Origin: Modestobacter sp.
Lineage (GTDB): Bacteria > Actinomycetota > Actinomycetes > Mycobacteriales > Geodermatophilaceae
Direction of reading: 5' to 3'
NCBI GenBank assembly: GCA_025966175.1
Contig: JAOPVN010000150.1
Location: forward strand, 1 to 9,031
DNA: 9,031 bases
In this document: piece after piece, positions 7,308 through 9,031 of the stretch
How positions within the stretch are numbered: the stretch's first letter is position 1
How the letters are laid out: each line of letters begins with the position of its first letter
Program-made: the position numbers and the translations under genes
The notes under the pieces: generated by a model
Told to the model about the DNA's origin: nothing
Databases searched by the model: none
The model's input: the letters and a program-made list of their open reading frames with translations, nothing else

Positions 7308-7340
7308 CACGCCGGGTGCGACATCGTCGGACAGGGGGGC

Positions 7341-7361
7341 GGGCGCTCGCGGGAGCAGCCC
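7341..7361 (-). terminator. Hairpin immediately after the upstream glpK stop
   Basis: On the minus strand the 3' end of the upstream glycerol kinase gene is followed directly by GGGC, a bulged T, and GCTC, pairing with GAGCGCCC around the loop CCGC: 8 pairs with one bulge. A C-rich run follows and there is no U-tract. It could be a U-less actinobacterial terminator or a stabilising 3' hairpin. It would partly separate the regulator-kinase transcript from glpF-glpK. Confidence 0.4.
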
Positions 7362-8879
7362 TCAGGGGGCTCCCCAGGCGATGCTCAGCTCCACCGCTCG
7401 TTCCCACTTCGGGTACTCGTCGGTCAGCGCGCTGGCCCGGGCCGGGGAGGGCGACCACTGGGCGGCCCGGTGCCAGTTGCGCCGCAGCGCTTCGACGTCG
7501 GACCACACGCCCACCGCCAGCCCGGCGGCGTAGGCAGCGCCGAGCGAGACGGTCTCCCCCACCATCGGGCGCACCACGGGGGTGTCCAGCGCGTCGGCGA
7601 TGAACTGCATGAGCAGGTTGTTCGTCGTCATCCCGCCGTCGACGCGCAGCGACGGCAGGGACAGCCCGGAGTCGGCGGCCATCGCCTGGACGACGTCGCG
7701 GGTCTGCCACCCGGTGGCCTCCAGCACCGCGCGGGCCAGGTGCCCCTTGGTGACGTAGGAGGTCAGCCCGGCGACCAGGCCGCGGGCCTCCCCCCGCCAG
7801 TGCGGGGCCAGCAGCCCGGAGAACGCGGGGACGACGTAGCACCCGCCGTTGTCGGTGACGGTGCGCGCCAGCGTCTCCACCTCGGCGGCCGACCCGATCA
7901 GCCCCAGCCCGTCGCGCAGCCACTGGACCAGGGCCCCGGCGACGGCGACCGAGCCCTCCAGCGCGTAGTGCACCGGCTCTCCGGCCAGCTGGTAGGCCAC
8001 CGTGCTGATCGAGCCCGAGCGGGTGTGCACCAGCTCGGTGCCGGTGTTCTGCAGCAGGAAGCTGCCGGTGCCGTAGGTGCACTTGGCCTCGCCGGGGGCG
8101 AAGCAGGCCTGCCCGAACAGCGCCGCCTGCTGGTCGCCCAGCGCGCCGGCGATCGGCAGCGCGGGCGACAGCGCGGTGGCGACGCCGAGCACCCCGATCG
8201 AGGGCCGGATCTCGGGCAGCATCGCCGCCGGGATGCCGAAGAAGGCGAGCAGGTCGGGGTCCCACCGGCAGGTGCGCACGTCCATGAGCAGCGTGCGGCT
8301 GGCGTTGGTGACGTCGGTGACGTGCACCCCGCCGTCCGGTCCCCCGCCGTCCGGTCCCCCGGTGAGGTTCCAGATCAGCCAGGTCTCCATCGTGCCGAAC
8401 AGCAGCTCACCGCGTTCGGCCCGCTCCCGGGCGCGCGGCACGTGGTCGAGGATCCAGCGCAGCCGCGGCCCGGAGAAGTAGCCGGCGATCGCCATCCCGC
8501 TGCGCTCCTCGACCAGTCCGGCGTCGGGTCGGGCGGCGAGCTCGCGGACCAGGTCCGCGGTGCGGGTGTCCTGCCACACCAGCGCGCGGAGCACCGGCCG
8601 GCCGGTGGTCCGATCCCACACGACGGTGGTCTCGCGCTGGTTGGCGATGCCCAGCGCCACGACGTCGCCCCGGCCCGAGACGTCGTTCAGCACCTGCGCG
8701 GCGGTCCGCTGGGTGTTCGCCCAGATCTCCATCGGGTCGTGCTCGACCCAGCCGGGGCGCGGGAAGTACTGGCGGTGCTCCCGCTGGCGGACGGCGACCA
8801 TGCGGCCGCCCCGGTCGAAGACGAGGGAGCGGGTCGACGTCGTCCCCTGGTCGACCGCCAGCACGTACCGGTCAGCCAC
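7362..8879 (-). CDS. glpK: Glycerol kinase paralogue, downstream of the IclR regulator
   Basis: This second complete glycerol kinase is also 505 residues and clearly related to, but well diverged from, the copy at 4895-6412. It keeps the phosphate loop DQGTTSTR (10-17), R82-E83 (QRET), W102 (VWQDTR), Y134 (YFSGP), catalytic D249 (GDQQA), TYGTGSF (268-274) and GAAYAAGLAVG near the C-terminus, so it should be active on glycerol. Aligned on D249, the E. coli R236 position is alanine and there is no HPr-target His. A loop near 175-184 carries a short GGPDG duplication. The GTG at 8879 is chosen because it lies 8 nt inside the end of the upstream IclR gene and the homologous N-terminus starts there; there is no strong ribosome binding site, which suits translational coupling. 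It could be a related sugar-alcohol kinase of the FGGY family, but the residue match favours glycerol. Confidence 0.94.
   Translation of the reverse strand: MADRYVLAVDQGTTSTRSLVFDRGGRMVAVRQREHRQYFPRPGWVEHDPMEIWANTQRTAAQVLNDVSGRGDVVALGIANQRETTVVWDRTTGRPVLRALVWQDTRTADLVRELAARPDAGLVEERSGMAIAGYFSGPRLRWILDHVPRARERAERGELLFGTMETWLIWNLTGGPDGGGPDGGVHVTDVTNASRTLLMDVRTCRWDPDLLAFFGIPAAMLPEIRPSIGVLGVATALSPALPIAGALGDQQAALFGQACFAPGEAKCTYGTGSFLLQNTGTELVHTRSGSISTVAYQLAGEPVHYALEGSVAVAGALVQWLRDGLGLIGSAAEVETLARTVTDNGGCYVVPAFSGLLAPHWRGEARGLVAGLTSYVTKGHLARAVLEATGWQTRDVVQAMAADSGLSLPSLRVDGGMTTNNLLMQFIADALDTPVVRPMVGETVSLGAAYAAGLAVGVWSDVEALRRNWHRAAQWSPSPARASALTDEYPKWERAVELSIAWGAP
8327..8356. repeat. 15-bp tandem duplication inside the upstream glpK
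   Basis: Two perfect adjacent copies of a 15-bp unit (CCCCGCCGTCCGGTC on the plus strand) lie at 8327-8341 and 8342-8356. In the minus reading frame they add five residues, turning TGGPDGG into TGGPDGGGPDGG. The paralogue has a single TGGTDGG at this place, so the insertion is specific to this copy and keeps the frame. Confidence 0.9.
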
Positions 8880-9031
8880 CGGCGTGCCCGAGCTCGCGGG
8901 ACACCGAGTGCGCGGCGTCGGTGACCATGGCCAGCACCGGGCTGCGCGGCACGCCGCGGGTGTCGAAGAGCGCGCCCTGCGGACCGCTCACGCCCAGCGC
9001 CGCGACCACCAGGCCGCCCGCGCCGCGGACC
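8872..9031 (-). CDS. IclR-family transcriptional regulator, C-terminal end (5' part outside window)
   Basis: Fifty-two C-terminal residues are visible before a TGA at 8872-8874. VRGAGGLVVAALGVSGPQG matches the last strand region of the IclR effector-binding domain (typically VVAALSVSGP), and AAHSVSRELG matches the usual terminal helix. The DNA-binding winged helix-turn-helix would lie beyond the right edge. The stop overlaps the start of the glycerol kinase gene by 8 nt, so the two are co-transcribed and probably translationally coupled. By analogy with GylR of Streptomyces, an IclR protein linked to glycerol genes, it probably senses glycerol or glycerol 3-phosphate and controls this block. 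The family call rests on a short fragment. Confidence 0.75.
   Translation of the reverse strand, partial: VRGAGGLVVAALGVSGPQGALFDTRGVPRSPVLAMVTDAAHSVSRELGHAGG

Noticed and set aside
4895..7324. glpK read as an 809-residue protein with a long N-terminal extension through glpF
   Set aside because: The extension is the out-of-frame complement of the facilitator. The normal GlpK N-terminus begins at the ATG at 6412 with its own AGAGGAA site, giving the family length of 505.
7177..7361. Small gene or riboswitch in the glpK-glpF gap
   Set aside because: Short open frames here are continuations of shadows. Apart from two simple hairpins and the promoter dyad there is no conserved aptamer-like architecture I recognise.
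7470..8924. Plus-strand open frame of 484 codons opposite the upstream glycerol kinase
   Set aside because: It is an antisense shadow of a gene with a full set of kinase motifs, and its composition is not protein-like.

Overview
The window reads as ordinary chromosome of a high-GC actinobacterium. Third codon positions are almost all G or C, GTG starts are common, and a SWIM/SNF2 helicase, a DUF559 protein and an IclR-linked glycerol operon occur together. The protein style suggests Geodermatophilaceae (Blastococcus, Geodermatophilus or Modestobacter). That placement is an impression from sequence style and was not tested by a search.

Layout from left to right. Positions 1-2278 (minus) hold the N-terminal ~759 residues of a SWIM zinc-finger SNF2/Rad54-family helicase, whose C-terminal half lies beyond the left edge. 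A divergent gap of 75 bp separates it from pgm (2354-3988, plus), a complete phosphoglucomutase. pgm converges on a minus-strand DUF559 (Vsr-like nuclease fold) gene. The 33 bp between their stop codons contains a perfect 22-bp AT-cored palindrome, probably a bidirectional terminator.

The right half is a glycerol-uptake block read entirely on the minus strand. In transcription order it runs: the tail of an IclR-family regulator (8872-9031, entering from the right edge), a glycerol kinase overlapping it by 8 nt (7362-8879), a 185-bp control region with a candidate promoter, an inverted repeat and two hairpins, a glycerol facilitator (6439-7176), a second glycerol kinase (4895-6412), and finally the DUF559 gene. 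The facilitator brings glycerol in, either kinase traps it as sn-glycerol 3-phosphate, and the IclR protein is a plausible local regulator by analogy with the Streptomyces gyl system. Phosphoglucomutase links glucose 6-phosphate and glucose 1-phosphate but has no evident operon link to the glycerol genes.

I found no CRISPR array, tRNA, rRNA, insertion sequence or phage gene, and nothing I would call a new system. The points most worth checking are the two complete but different glycerol kinases around one facilitator, the DUF559 gene whose homologous N-terminus lies upstream of any ordinary start codon, the palindrome between convergent genes, and the inverted repeat inside the putative glpF promoter. 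No stretch longer than 300 bases lacks a gene.
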